From assembly GCA_934102255.1 (NCBI GenBank), contig CAKOSN010000035.1:1-19025 (forward strand): a DNA stretch of 19,025 nucleotides, given 5' to 3'. A program made the translations under genes and the position numbers. Source of the DNA: an uncultured Bacilli bacterium (GTDB lineage: Bacteria > Bacillota_I > Bacilli_A > RF39 > UBA660). Below the pieces are notes generated by a model. It was not told the origin of the DNA and did not search any database. It saw nothing but the letters and a program-made list of their open reading frames with translations. This document shows, piece after piece, positions 1 to 6,683 of this stretch. Within the stretch, counting starts at the first letter, position 1, and the number at the start of each line of letters is the position of its first letter.

Positions 1-1
1 T

Positions 2-349
2 TATATTTTTAGTTTGGGCATTAATGTATTTAGCGTTGGAAATGACAGCACTTCTGCTCTTGACATAATTAGCACATCTACCACAGATAGTAAAGTTGGT
101 AATCATAAAAAAGTAATAAATAATGGCTTGACATACTACTTACCTGATTTATTTGCTGGTGGCGAAGATAATTTAAATTTAATCAAATTTTCAGAAGATG
201 CTACCGTTCTTTACAAAAACGTAACTAACAATACAGAGTATGACAGTATTGGTTATATGATTAAAAATGGTAAAACATGGTTGCATTCTCAATATATATC
301 TAATAAATATGTTATTCCTATGATACAATTTACGCTTGGACAACTATAA
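2..349 (+). CDS. C-terminal part of a secreted paralog of the gene at 697 (5' end outside window)
   Basis: The frame is open from base 2 to a TAA at 347-349, so this is the 3' end of a longer gene; an internal TTG at 14 is not a convincing start. The 115 visible residues align with the last third of the protein encoded at 697-1857. Shared stretches include 'SYGND/SVGND', 'LTYYLPD / LTNYLDE', 'NLIKFS..(A/V)TVLY.N.TNN..YDSIGY' and the end 'IPMIQFTLGQL / IPIIQFTLGEL'. The two genes are therefore tandem paralogs. In the complete copy this part belongs to an alpha/beta domain that may resemble the class I glutaminase-amidotransferase-like (ThuA/DUF4350) fold; this rests on hydrophobic pattern only. 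No function is recognised. Export is assumed from the signal-like N-terminus of the intact paralog. Confidence 0.75.
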   Translation, partial: YIFSLGINVFSVGNDSTSALDIISTSTTDSKVGNHKKVINNGLTYYLPDLFAGGEDNLNLIKFSEDATVLYKNVTNNTEYDSIGYMIKNGKTWLHSQYISNKYVIPMIQFTLGQL

Positions 350-374
350 TTATTTATGATTTAAAAAAGCAAAA

Positions 375-401
375 TTTCATAGAACATATTACTCTATGAA
401 A
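375..401. repeat. Palindromic recombination-like site, left copy (inverted)
   Basis: A 27-bp imperfect palindrome: arm TTTCATAGAA, spacer CATATTA, arm CTCTATGAAA. Read in reverse complement it matches the site at 639-665 at 26 of 27 positions, including the whole asymmetric 7-bp spacer. Two ~10-bp inverted arms around a 6-8 bp spacer is the usual layout of a tyrosine-recombinase core site. It begins 25 bp after the upstream stop codon and has no T-run, so a terminator role is less likely. Confidence 0.7.
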
Positions 402-638
402 GCCCAAAATCGACACTATTTTTAACTTATACATTAAATATATCACAGTTTTTCGGCTTTTAAAAGAGTATTTTTTCTACGATTATAGTCATTTTTATGG
501 TCAAATAAATTTGACTTAAAGCCAGTAAATATAGGGCTTTGTCAAATAATTTATAGTCAAACATTTATGCTCTATTGTGGTCAAAATTCATGGTCAAATT
601 TTTTCAATCCTCAGTAAACACTGACTTTGCAAGCCATT
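402..638. promoter_or_regulatory. Candidate invertible regulatory segment between two inverted sites
   Basis: A 237-bp non-coding stretch lying wholly between the two inverted 27-bp sites. It contains four direct GTCAAA hexamers that start with G at 500, 541, 556 and 593, a GTCAAAA at 580 and one inverted copy (ATTTGAC, 509-515); a further GTCAAA lies outside at 676. A minus-strand TATAAT lies at 482-487 without a good -35, and a weak plus-strand TTTGCA(626-631)/TAATAT(649-654) pair straddles the right-hand site. The likely role is promoter or operator DNA for the gene at 697, whose orientation could be flipped. The promoter itself is not convincingly placed. Confidence 0.5.
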
Positions 639-665
639 TTTCATAGAGTAATATGCTCTATGAAA
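639..665. repeat. Palindromic recombination-like site, right copy
   Basis: Arm TTTCATAGAG, spacer TAATATG, arm CTCTATGAAA: a perfect 10-bp inverted repeat around 7 bp. It is the reverse complement of the site at 375-401 except for one base in one arm. It ends 31 bp before the start codon of the secreted-protein gene at 697, leaving that gene's ribosome binding site (GAGGAG, 683-688) outside the invertible segment. Confidence 0.7.
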
Positions 666-696
666 CCGAAAATACGTCAAATGAGGAGTTTTTTAG

Positions 697-1857
697 ATGA
701 AAAAGAAATATTTTTTTACTATATCTATAATTATTTTAGGTATACTTACTTTATTAAAAATTAATGTTAAAAATAATAATACTCTAGCGGTTTATATTGA
801 TAATGAGTTAAAGGATAATATTCCTAGTAAAACCGATAATCTTTATATTAATAAGATTGATTGCGATAATGATACAACCGCTACTTGGGATAATGATAAT
901 TGGGGATTATTTATAAGTAATCTTTCTAAAAAGGCTAAATGTAATTTGTATTTTAGCCATGATAATGAAAAACCTTATTGGCAAATTGAAAGTGTTGAAA
1001 AAGCAAATGTTTTATCTACTGATATTTTTGAATTTAAAATTTCTGGCATCGATTCTTTGGGTAATGTCGCTTCTAATCTTGATGTTAGTAATTTATCTTT
1101 CTATGTTAATGATGAATTAGAAAGTCCGATTAAAGTTGAACTTACTAAGTTAGAAGAATTAAATAAAAAGATAACCTACTCTATAAAGGTCCACATGGTT
1201 GGAGGAGCCGGTAATCTTAAAGTTAAAATCAGTAGTGGTACTTTAACTGATACTAGTAATAATCAAAATGATGAAATCACTTTAGATACTGGTATCGTGG
1301 TAAGTAAAAATCCGGCGAAAATATTTCTATATTCTGACTCTAGACATGCAGGAATAGTTTTAAATGAGCACATCCAAATATTAAAAAATAAATATAAAAA
1401 AGTAGAAAACAGTAGCGACTTAAGCGCTTTTAATGAAACAGATTATGATTTAATTATTTTTGACTTTGATGGTTGGAGCGTTCCTATTGAAGTTAATAAT
1501 TTATCAAATATTAATATAATTAGTTACGGAAATGATACTAATTCAAGCATTAAAATAATTGAAAGTAGCACAGAATCAAAATCTGGAGTAGGAAAATCGA
1601 AGTTAATAGCCAAAAACTCATTAACAAACTATCTTGACGAAACAATTCCGGGTGATGGTGATTTTCAGAATCTAATAAAATTTTCTAATAATGTAACTGT
1701 ATTATACCAAAATGAAACTAATAATATAACTTATGATTCAATAGGATACTTCAGAAATAATGACTATACCTGGTTTCACTATCAACTATACGGCTTGCTT
1801 GATAATCAAAATTTAATCATCCCAATCATCCAATTTACCCTAGGCGAATTAAAATAA
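697..1857 (+). CDS. Secreted or membrane-anchored multidomain surface protein, candidate phase-variable
   Basis: The 386-residue product starts at ATG, 8 bp after GAGGAG. Residues 5-22 form a hydrophobic signal or anchor segment after KKK. Residues ~30-87 are a small module with a Cys pair (C56, C82) and the pattern 'TATWDNDNWGLFIS..KCNLYF', a style I associate with exported proteins of gut Bacilli. Residues ~92-205 look like a bacterial Ig-like beta domain ('IFEFKISGIDSLGNVASNLDVSNLSFYVND'). Residues ~208-386 are alpha/beta ('KIFLYSDS', 'YDLIIFDFDG', 'NIISYGND') and pair with the truncated paralog upstream. No catalytic motif is evident, so the role is unknown; a surface adhesin or ligand-binding protein is a reasonable inference. 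The recombination-like sites just upstream suggest on/off expression. Confidence 0.8.
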   Translation: MKKKYFFTISIIILGILTLLKINVKNNNTLAVYIDNELKDNIPSKTDNLYINKIDCDNDTTATWDNDNWGLFISNLSKKAKCNLYFSHDNEKPYWQIESVEKANVLSTDIFEFKISGIDSLGNVASNLDVSNLSFYVNDELESPIKVELTKLEELNKKITYSIKVHMVGGAGNLKVKISSGTLTDTSNNQNDEITLDTGIVVSKNPAKIFLYSDSRHAGIVLNEHIQILKNKYKKVENSSDLSAFNETDYDLIIFDFDGWSVPIEVNNLSNINIISYGNDTNSSIKIIESSTESKSGVGKSKLIAKNSLTNYLDETIPGDGDFQNLIKFSNNVTVLYQNETNNITYDSIGYFRNNDYTWFHYQLYGLLDNQNLIIPIIQFTLGELK

Positions 1858-1968
1858 CTAAAAAACTATTGCTAAATTAAATGAATTAGAGTATCTTATA
1901 CTATATCTTATAAACATAATAAGTCTTAATAGTTATTTTCATTATTATATATAGTCAAATTTTAACAA

Positions 1969-2014
1969 AAAAGAGGTTTAGTAGTAATAACGATATTACA
2001 CTAAAGCCTCTTTT
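1969..2014 (-). terminator. Rho-independent terminator overlapping the 3' end of the sulfotransferase-like gene
   Basis: On the minus strand AAAAGAGG pairs with CCTCTTTT (2007-2014 with 1969-1976), followed by a second stem layer (TTTAGT/ACTAAA) and an inner GTAATA/TATTAC pair with a four-base loop, then TTTTTT. The stop codon of the gene (1996-1998) lies inside the hairpin. The plus-strand side has only four Ts after the stem, so it may also stop transcription from 697 weakly. Confidence 0.85.
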
Positions 2015-3990
2015 AAATCACTAATTTCTATATAATTATTAGTCTTATATATTTTATCATTTATCTTAATATAAAGACTATATTTACCACTTAAACCTTC
2101 TTTATTAATATATCTCGTAATATTAATACCCTCATTAGTTTCTTCTTCTGTAAAGATATCTACACATAAGGCTGTATAAGGTTTCTTACTTATTACTTGA
2201 TCATAATAATTATTAGTAAAACCTTTTCTTAAGATAAAACTAACATTTTCCCCTTTTTTAAACTTACCACTAATTACTAGTCTATCTTCTTCATTAGTTA
2301 AAGTAATATTACGGTTATTATAATCATCATCTATTTCTACTGTTTTAATAAATTTATTATCTTTTTTACTTACCTTTGTTTCTCCTAGGCTACCTAGTCT
2401 TTTGCCTAAAGTGTTTTCATAATCATCTTTTGTATAAAGACTTAATTTTTCTACACGATAATTATTTGTTGGTAATACTAACTCAAAGATAACCTTATCA
2501 TTTAATAATTCCACAGTATCGCTTTTTAAAGTAGTGTTACTAGAGAAACCGGCTGGTTGATTGGAATTTTTACCATCTACATAAACAATACCCCCCGAAT
2601 GAATTAGATAATGGTTCTTACTTAAATAATCTACATCACTAATATATGGTGAATAAAAACTACTGCCTCTTTCTTTACCATATTCATATACTTGTTCAAT
2701 AGTCATTTTATCAGTATCTATTTTATACATGACTCCTCTAGAATAACTGTTAGATGCCTCAACATATTTAGAACTATCTTTACTTTTATTATTGCCATTA
2801 TCAAAGATAAAGACATAACCTTCGGGGGTAATCATGGCAGCATGTTGAGACCATTGCCATTCAAAGTCTTTTCCTACTGGAGTAAAAAAATACTTTTGAT
2901 ATTCACTACTCCAATTAGTAGAATCCCCTATTATCCAATTTAACTTTCCAGATGTATAATCAATATTAATAACCGCATCTTGATGTCTTCCGGATAAAGT
3001 TATACTATTAGTAGACTCATCATACCACACTGAATTATTATGAAACCAATCATAATTACTCCAGTTTTCACTTTTACCATCTTCCATATTTAAAACGTCT
3101 TTTAAATCCCAAGTTTTAACAATATTGCCCGTAGTTCTATCAAGTTCGACAATATAATCCTCAACCGTACCAGCCTCATTATTAAAATCATCACTTGCTA
3201 CTAATAAATTACCATTAGGTAGTTCAAAATAATCATGGTGGTAACCGCCTTTTAGCGAGTATTCATTATAAATATGACCTAAAAGATCTATTTCATATAA
3301 ACCTGTCATATAATATGGACTATTGACTAGTCTTTCTGTACTAACCATCATATGCCCATTTTTAAGTCTAGTATTATCCCAAACAGCATTATTAGATAAA
3401 TACCAACGAACATCACCATTAACATCATAAGCACAAGTATATCCCTTACTAGATGGGGTGAAGAAATATAAATCATTAGTTAATTTACTACTATCTTTTT
3501 TTACACTAGTTGGTAAAACAAAATCATCTGGTAATTTATCCGTTTGAATCTCTACTTGTTTAGTAATTTTCTTACCATCACTTAAAGTATAACTAATATC
3601 TACTTTATTATTATAATCAGCATATAACCCATATATAGGTAAATAATGTTTAGTATTCTTAGCAAACTCAGTTTCAATAGTAGTAAGTTTATCTTTACCT
3701 TCAATAGTTACTTTTGGACTTACCTCTTCTTCAGTTTCAAAAAGAATTAAAGCTGTTAGAGGTGAAGCATCATAAGGATCTAATAAAACATTTGGATTAT
3801 CAATAGTATAACCATTAGTCTTTATAGTCTTCTCTATTTCATTTTGTTTAGTAACTAAAGAGGCCGTTAAATCTATCTCATTTTTAGCTCTTAAATTGTT
3901 ATAGGAGTAGAATATACTTCCTAAGATTATTAGTACTATAATACTAATTATAATCGTAATTATTTTTTTATTTTTGTTCTTTCTTTGCAT
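1996..3990 (-). CDS. Membrane-anchored arylsulfate sulfotransferase (ASST) family protein
   Basis: The family transfers sulfuryl groups between phenolic compounds through a sulfohistidine intermediate. I chose the ATG at 3990 (664 aa) because AGGTGAT sits 7 bp before it; a GTG seven codons upstream lacks such a site. Residues ~10-28 form one membrane segment after a Lys-rich start, placing the rest outside the cell. Residues ~40-155 resemble the ASST N-terminal beta domain; the remainder is the six-bladed propeller. Motifs match the family: 'GGYHHDYFELPNGNLL' (H252), 'DWFHNNSVWYD' (H317), 'SGRHQDAV' (R335) and 'QWSQHAAM' (H383). The H-to-R spacing of 18 equals that of H356/R374 in E. coli ASST, so H383 is the likely sulfated His. 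The physiological acceptor is unknown. It is a single gene with its own terminator. Confidence 0.88.
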   Translation of the reverse strand: MQRKNKNKKIITIIISIIVLIILGSIFYSYNNLRAKNEIDLTASLVTKQNEIEKTIKTNGYTIDNPNVLLDPYDASPLTALILFETEEEVSPKVTIEGKDKLTTIETEFAKNTKHYLPIYGLYADYNNKVDISYTLSDGKKITKQVEIQTDKLPDDFVLPTSVKKDSSKLTNDLYFFTPSSKGYTCAYDVNGDVRWYLSNNAVWDNTRLKNGHMMVSTERLVNSPYYMTGLYEIDLLGHIYNEYSLKGGYHHDYFELPNGNLLVASDDFNNEAGTVEDYIVELDRTTGNIVKTWDLKDVLNMEDGKSENWSNYDWFHNNSVWYDESTNSITLSGRHQDAVINIDYTSGKLNWIIGDSTNWSSEYQKYFFTPVGKDFEWQWSQHAAMITPEGYVFIFDNGNNKSKDSSKYVEASNSYSRGVMYKIDTDKMTIEQVYEYGKERGSSFYSPYISDVDYLSKNHYLIHSGGIVYVDGKNSNQPAGFSSNTTLKSDTVELLNDKVIFELVLPTNNYRVEKLSLYTKDDYENTLGKRLGSLGETKVSKKDNKFIKTVEIDDDYNNRNITLTNEEDRLVISGKFKKGENVSFILRKGFTNNYYDQVISKKPYTALCVDIFTEEETNEGINITRYINKEGLSGKYSLYIKINDKIYKTNNYIEISDLKEALV

Positions 3991-4140
3991 AATTTTATCA
4001 CCTGATACCACTTTACCGAAAAATAGTAAATATTTAAATAACTTCTAAGTTGAATTAACTAAACTTACGGTTGAGTTATTATTTTAGAGTTAACTAATTG
4101 TTTTCTAATCATATATAGATTTTAAAGAAAGCAAACAAAA

Positions 4141-4157
4141 AAAGGCTCGAAGCCTTT
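4141..4157 (-). terminator. Terminator of the gene at 4206-4955
   Basis: On the minus strand AAAGGCT, a 3-base loop and AGCCTTT are followed by a run of seven Ts. It lies 48 bp past the stop codon at 4206 and insulates the sulfotransferase-like gene downstream. Confidence 0.88.
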
Positions 4158-4205
4158 AATATATTGAAGAAAAATTTTTAAGTAATAATATACTTTTTTA
4201 TAAAA

Positions 4206-4955
4206 CTATTTTTTTAATCTAACCCTTAATTTAGGATTTTTAGTTTTTTCCAAGTTAAAATCAATACTTAAAACAAGAGCACCACTGTATAGAGAGTCCT
4301 TAGAATATGAAATATAATCTGATACACTTTCACAAGGGCCAAAATCCGCTAATTCTACTATATAACCAATATCCTTCATTTTTCGAATAAATTTATTGAA
4401 ATCAACAATGGCAAATATATGCTTTTTACTAAAATTTTCTATCTTTTCCCAGCGGTCAGGATATTTATAATGTATATTACTATCATATCCCAAGCTAATA
4501 AAGTTACCGTCTTTGTCATAATAACCACTATCTAAATTAAAGAATTCAAAATCAATGGGAATATATTCTAAGCAAGAATTAGCTAGTATAAGCTCATCCT
4601 GTTCTTCTCTTGAGTCTATATCTAATAACTTATAAGCGCAATCTGCATCACACAATAAAGAAAACGTAAAACTAGCAAATTTAAGTACATCAAACTGCTG
4701 ATTCATTGCAACAAGTTCTCTAATAATATCTTTAGCAAAATTTTCAAATTGTTCAATAAAACCGTCTGTATCTTCTAATCTTTTAATTTCTAAAAGAGTC
4801 TTTCTGCCAAATTCAGGATTATAATAGAATCCACTCTCAGAACTAAAAAGTCCATACTTTTTAGCTTTCTGTTCTGATTCTTCACTTTCTAATTTTAATT
4901 CTTTTTTTCTTTCTAATTCTAATTCTTTTTTTAATTTTAATAAATCTTCTTTCAT
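4206..4955 (-). CDS. Unrecognised cytoplasmic protein with N-terminal coiled coil
   Basis: The 249-residue product starts at ATG, preceded by AGGTGA with 7-bp spacing. Residues 1-35 are almost entirely charged heptads of K, E and L ('KEDLLKLKKELELERKKELKLE'-like), predicting a coiled coil. The rest is a mixed alpha/beta region with aromatic and acidic stretches such as 'DSGYYDKDGNFISLGYD' and 'ADFGPCESVSDYISYSKDSLYSGALVLSIDF'. There is no signal peptide, membrane segment or known catalytic motif. It is monocistronic, with a good promoter upstream and a strong terminator downstream. I do not recognise the family; the acidic, compact C-terminal domain would be compatible with an immunity-type or partner protein, but nothing nearby supports that. 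Confidence 0.7.
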   Translation of the reverse strand: MKEDLLKLKKELELERKKELKLESEESEQKAKKYGLFSSESGFYYNPEFGRKTLLEIKRLEDTDGFIEQFENFAKDIIRELVAMNQQFDVLKFASFTFSLLCDADCAYKLLDIDSREEQDELILANSCLEYIPIDFEFFNLDSGYYDKDGNFISLGYDSNIHYKYPDRWEKIENFSKKHIFAIVDFNKFIRKMKDIGYIVELADFGPCESVSDYISYSKDSLYSGALVLSIDFNLEKTKNPKLRVRLKK

Positions 4956-5047
4956 TTAACATTCACCTATCTTAGCTGTAAATTTAATCTCTTAAACTTC
5001 GAACCAGTAATTTCAAATATACACTGGCATTAAGAATTAATGGTGTT

Positions 5048-5077
5048 ATCATATCATATATTTAAATTGCCTGTCAA
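5048..5077 (-). promoter_or_regulatory. Sigma-A-type promoter for the gene at 4206-4955
   Basis: On the minus strand there is a perfect TTGACA (5072-5077), an 18-bp spacer and TATGAT (5048-5053). A second overlapping TATGAT (5053-5058) gives only 13 bp, so the distal one is preferred. The predicted leader to the ATG at 4955 is about 85 nt. Confidence 0.6.
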
Positions 5078-5142
5078 TTTTTAATAAACATTGAATTTTT
5101 TTCAAAATGTGGTGATAAAGACAAATATTTACATAAAATAAA

Positions 5143-5160
5143 AAGCCCTATAAAGGACTT
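5143..5160 (-). terminator. Probable terminator of the tRNA gene
   Basis: On the minus strand AAGTCC, a six-base loop and GGGCTT pair with one G-U, followed by TTTTATTTTAT. It lies 12 bp beyond the tRNA 3' end. The stem is only 6 bp. Confidence 0.5.
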
Positions 5161-5171
5161 AAATATCAAAT

Positions 5172-5248
5172 TGGTAGTCTGTATGGAATTCGAATCCATG
5201 AATGTTGCCTTGAGAGGGCAATGTGTTAAGCCACTTCACCAACAGACC
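5172..5248 (-). tRNA. tRNA-Glu (anticodon CTC), CCA encoded
   Basis: The minus strand folds as a full cloverleaf: acceptor GGTCTGT / ACAGACT (first pair G-U, as in some lactobacillal tRNA-Glu), D-arm GTG...CAC, anticodon stem TTGCC / GGCAA with loop CTCTCAA, T-arm ATGGA-TTCGAAT-TCCAT, then A and CCA. The anticodon CTC reads GAG. The 'TTGGTGAAGTGG.TTAACAC' D-region and 'CATTC' variable loop are typical of bacterial tRNA-Glu. The T-stem closes with A53-U61 instead of the usual G-C, a mild deviation. Confidence 0.93.
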
Positions 5249-5270
5249 ATGTATCACTTGCAACTATTTA

Positions 5271-5299
5271 ATGATACCATAATTATTTAGTTTTGCCTA
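5271..5299 (-). promoter_or_regulatory. Candidate promoter for tRNA-Glu
   Basis: On the minus strand TAGGCA (5294-5299) and TATCAT (5271-5276, five of six consensus bases) are separated by 17 bp, with the -10 ending 22 bp before the tRNA 5' end. The -35 matches only four of six. Confidence 0.4.
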
Positions 5300-5389
5300 G
5301 TATTTTTCACATAATTTCCTATTTTTCTGCATTAGGTAAAACGATTATAATTTCTTTTTTATTTAGTTTTCTAACTTAAAATGCGTTTG

Positions 5390-5410
5390 GGTGGGTGGTG
5401 GGAAGTAATT
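5390..5410 (+). repeat. G-rich dispersed motif, copy 1
   Basis: GGGTGGGTGGTGGG followed by AAGTAAT, in an otherwise very AT-rich region just after the stop codon of the DUF1848 gene. The same motif with a CA insertion recurs at 18919-18942 on the same strand. Four G-runs separated by single bases could form a short G-quadruplex on the plus strand. Confidence 0.6.
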
Positions 5411-5411
5411 A

Positions 5412-6299
5412 CTATTTACGTCTAATAGTAATTTTATCTGAATCTTTTAAACTACCAATTAACATAGTTGAGTTAGGATTATGTAATTTTCTATTTTTTA
5501 AAACATCCTCTTCTTTAAAATTAGCATAACAATATTTACAAAAATGAGGACAAGTATTAAAAACACCAATATCAACAATATTTACGCAGTTACATAATCC
5601 TTCTTTTCTAGCCTTCCAGTTTGGGTATTTTTTACCAGTTAACATATAAGCAAGTTCATGTGATAAACATACTTCTTCATCAAAACCATATTCGCTTAAA
5701 TTTCTTTTTTCAAAACAAGTATGCACTCTTATGTTATGTTCATGACATACTTTAGAAACATTTTCTCCTAAGGCCTTATAATCACTCTCTTTAAACTCAC
5801 GGTAATTTAGGGCATATTCATTCTTTCTAACATTTTTATAATCATCAATAAAAGATATAATTATTTTTTCAATATAACCGTCTAAAACTTCGGCTAATTT
5901 TTTTATAGCTTTAATATGATAATCTACAGTATATTTATCATTAAGAAATATAGGGTCATATCTAACATAGACATTTCTTTTTCCTAAAATCTTACTTATT
6001 TCTTTTATATCTTTAATTATCTCTTTTTTATCTTTAACATTTACTTCAATATCTTTATGATAACCGGTTAATGTTACATGAAAAAGAATCGGTTTTTTTA
6101 TATCTTTTAGATAAGGAATAATAGGTCGAGGATTTTTAGTACAGAAGACTATAGCATCAACATCCGAAAAGTAGATTCTACTTACTTGAGATTCATTAAA
6201 AGGATTTCTAACATCAACGAATCCTTCTTTTAAACGATTAATAAACCAGGGTGTATAAAAGGCCACTATATCGGTCCTTCCACTAACATTAAGTATCAA
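5412..6299 (-). CDS. DUF1848 family iron-sulfur protein
   Basis: The 295-residue product starts with TTG at 6299, chosen because the family start 'MILNVSGRTDI' begins exactly there and GGAAG lies 6 bp upstream. The N-terminus 'SGRTDIVAFYTPWF', 'RNPFNESQVSRI' and 'VFCTKNPRP' are typical of DUF1848. The C-terminal end has C236, C238 and the cluster C250-x3-C254-x2-C257-Y-A ('CPHFCKYCYAN'), a radical-SAM-like [4Fe-4S] ligand set placed unusually at the C-terminus, as the family does. The substrate is unknown for the family. It is the last gene of a four-gene minus-strand run behind a small unrecognised protein (35-bp gap) and a DUF3419-like protein, which suggests joint expression. Cytoplasmic, with no signal peptide. 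Confidence 0.85.
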   Translation of the reverse strand: MILNVSGRTDIVAFYTPWFINRLKEGFVDVRNPFNESQVSRIYFSDVDAIVFCTKNPRPIIPYLKDIKKPILFHVTLTGYHKDIEVNVKDKKEIIKDIKEISKILGKRNVYVRYDPIFLNDKYTVDYHIKAIKKLAEVLDGYIEKIIISFIDDYKNVRKNEYALNYREFKESDYKALGENVSKVCHEHNIRVHTCFEKRNLSEYGFDEEVCLSHELAYMLTGKKYPNWKARKEGLCNCVNIVDIGVFNTCPHFCKYCYANFKEEDVLKNRKLHNPNSTMLIGSLKDSDKITIRRK

Positions 6300-6333
6300 G
6301 AGAATCTTCCTTTCTTTTTATATTTTATATTTC

Positions 6334-6663
6334 TTATTTTAAGTTTTTTACATAGTCATTAATAGTATCGCTTATTATTTCTAGTGTCTTATTATCTTCT
6401 AGAGTATAAATGCTTCCTAAATCAGTATCTTCTTTAAAATTTACTTCGGAAATTAAAAACTTAGCAATTACTTTTTTAGTTACTGGAGGATTTATAACAT
6501 TTCCTAAAATAATATCATCAAAGCCTCTTGGTGTATCTAAAAGATAAATATTTTTATTAGTAATAACTATACTAAGTCCTAAGGTTTTACCATTTACTAT
6601 TACTTTCGCGTTATCATCTATTATTTTTATTTCTTCATTTTTTTCTAAATCTAAATCGTACAT
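6334..6663 (-). CDS. Small unrecognised protein, possibly PH-like beta fold
   Basis: The 109-residue product starts at ATG with AGGAGGT 5 bp upstream, a strong site. The sequence runs as a series of short beta strands ('IVITNKNIYLLD', 'KVIAKFLISEVNF', 'LGSIYTLEDNKTLEII') ending in a helix, 'ISDTINDYVKNL'. This strand pattern with 'ITNKNIYLLD' resembles bacterial PH-domain proteins, where a similar line reads 'lTnkRliy'; that is a pattern impression only. No cysteines, signal or membrane segment. It sits 20 bp after the DUF3419-like gene and 34 bp before the DUF1848 gene, so the three are probably co-transcribed and may act together. Confidence 0.7.
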   Translation of the reverse strand: MYDLDLEKNEEIKIIDDNAKVIVNGKTLGLSIVITNKNIYLLDTPRGFDDIILGNVINPPVTKKVIAKFLISEVNFKEDTDLGSIYTLEDNKTLEIISDTINDYVKNLK

Positions 6664-6683
6664 AAGTACCTCCTAATACTATA

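Noticed and set aside
14..349. A separate small gene starting at TTG 14
   Set aside because: The frame is open to the window edge and the product aligns only to the C-terminal third of the paralog, so it is the tail of a longer gene.
375..401. Terminator of the upstream surface-protein gene
   Set aside because: The hairpin is not followed by a T-run on either strand, and its near-exact inverted twin upstream of the next gene is better explained as a recombination site.
500..600. GTCAAA repeats as a CRISPR or tandem repeat array
   Set aside because: The units are only 6-7 bp and the spacing is irregular (41, 15, 24, 13 bp); no CRISPR-like repeat length is present.
2692..2943. Plus-strand open frames inside the sulfotransferase, MurE-neighbour, immunity-array and DUF1016 genes
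   Set aside because: They lie antisense to well-supported genes, lack ribosome binding sites and have no recognisable protein features.
3991..4011. GTG start for the sulfotransferase-like protein
   Set aside because: The AGGTGAT ribosome binding site lies inside this extension at the right distance from the ATG at 3990.
4956..5171. Riboswitch or structured leader upstream of 4955
   Set aside because: Only a 5-bp hairpin is seen in the predicted leader and no known riboswitch core is recognisable.
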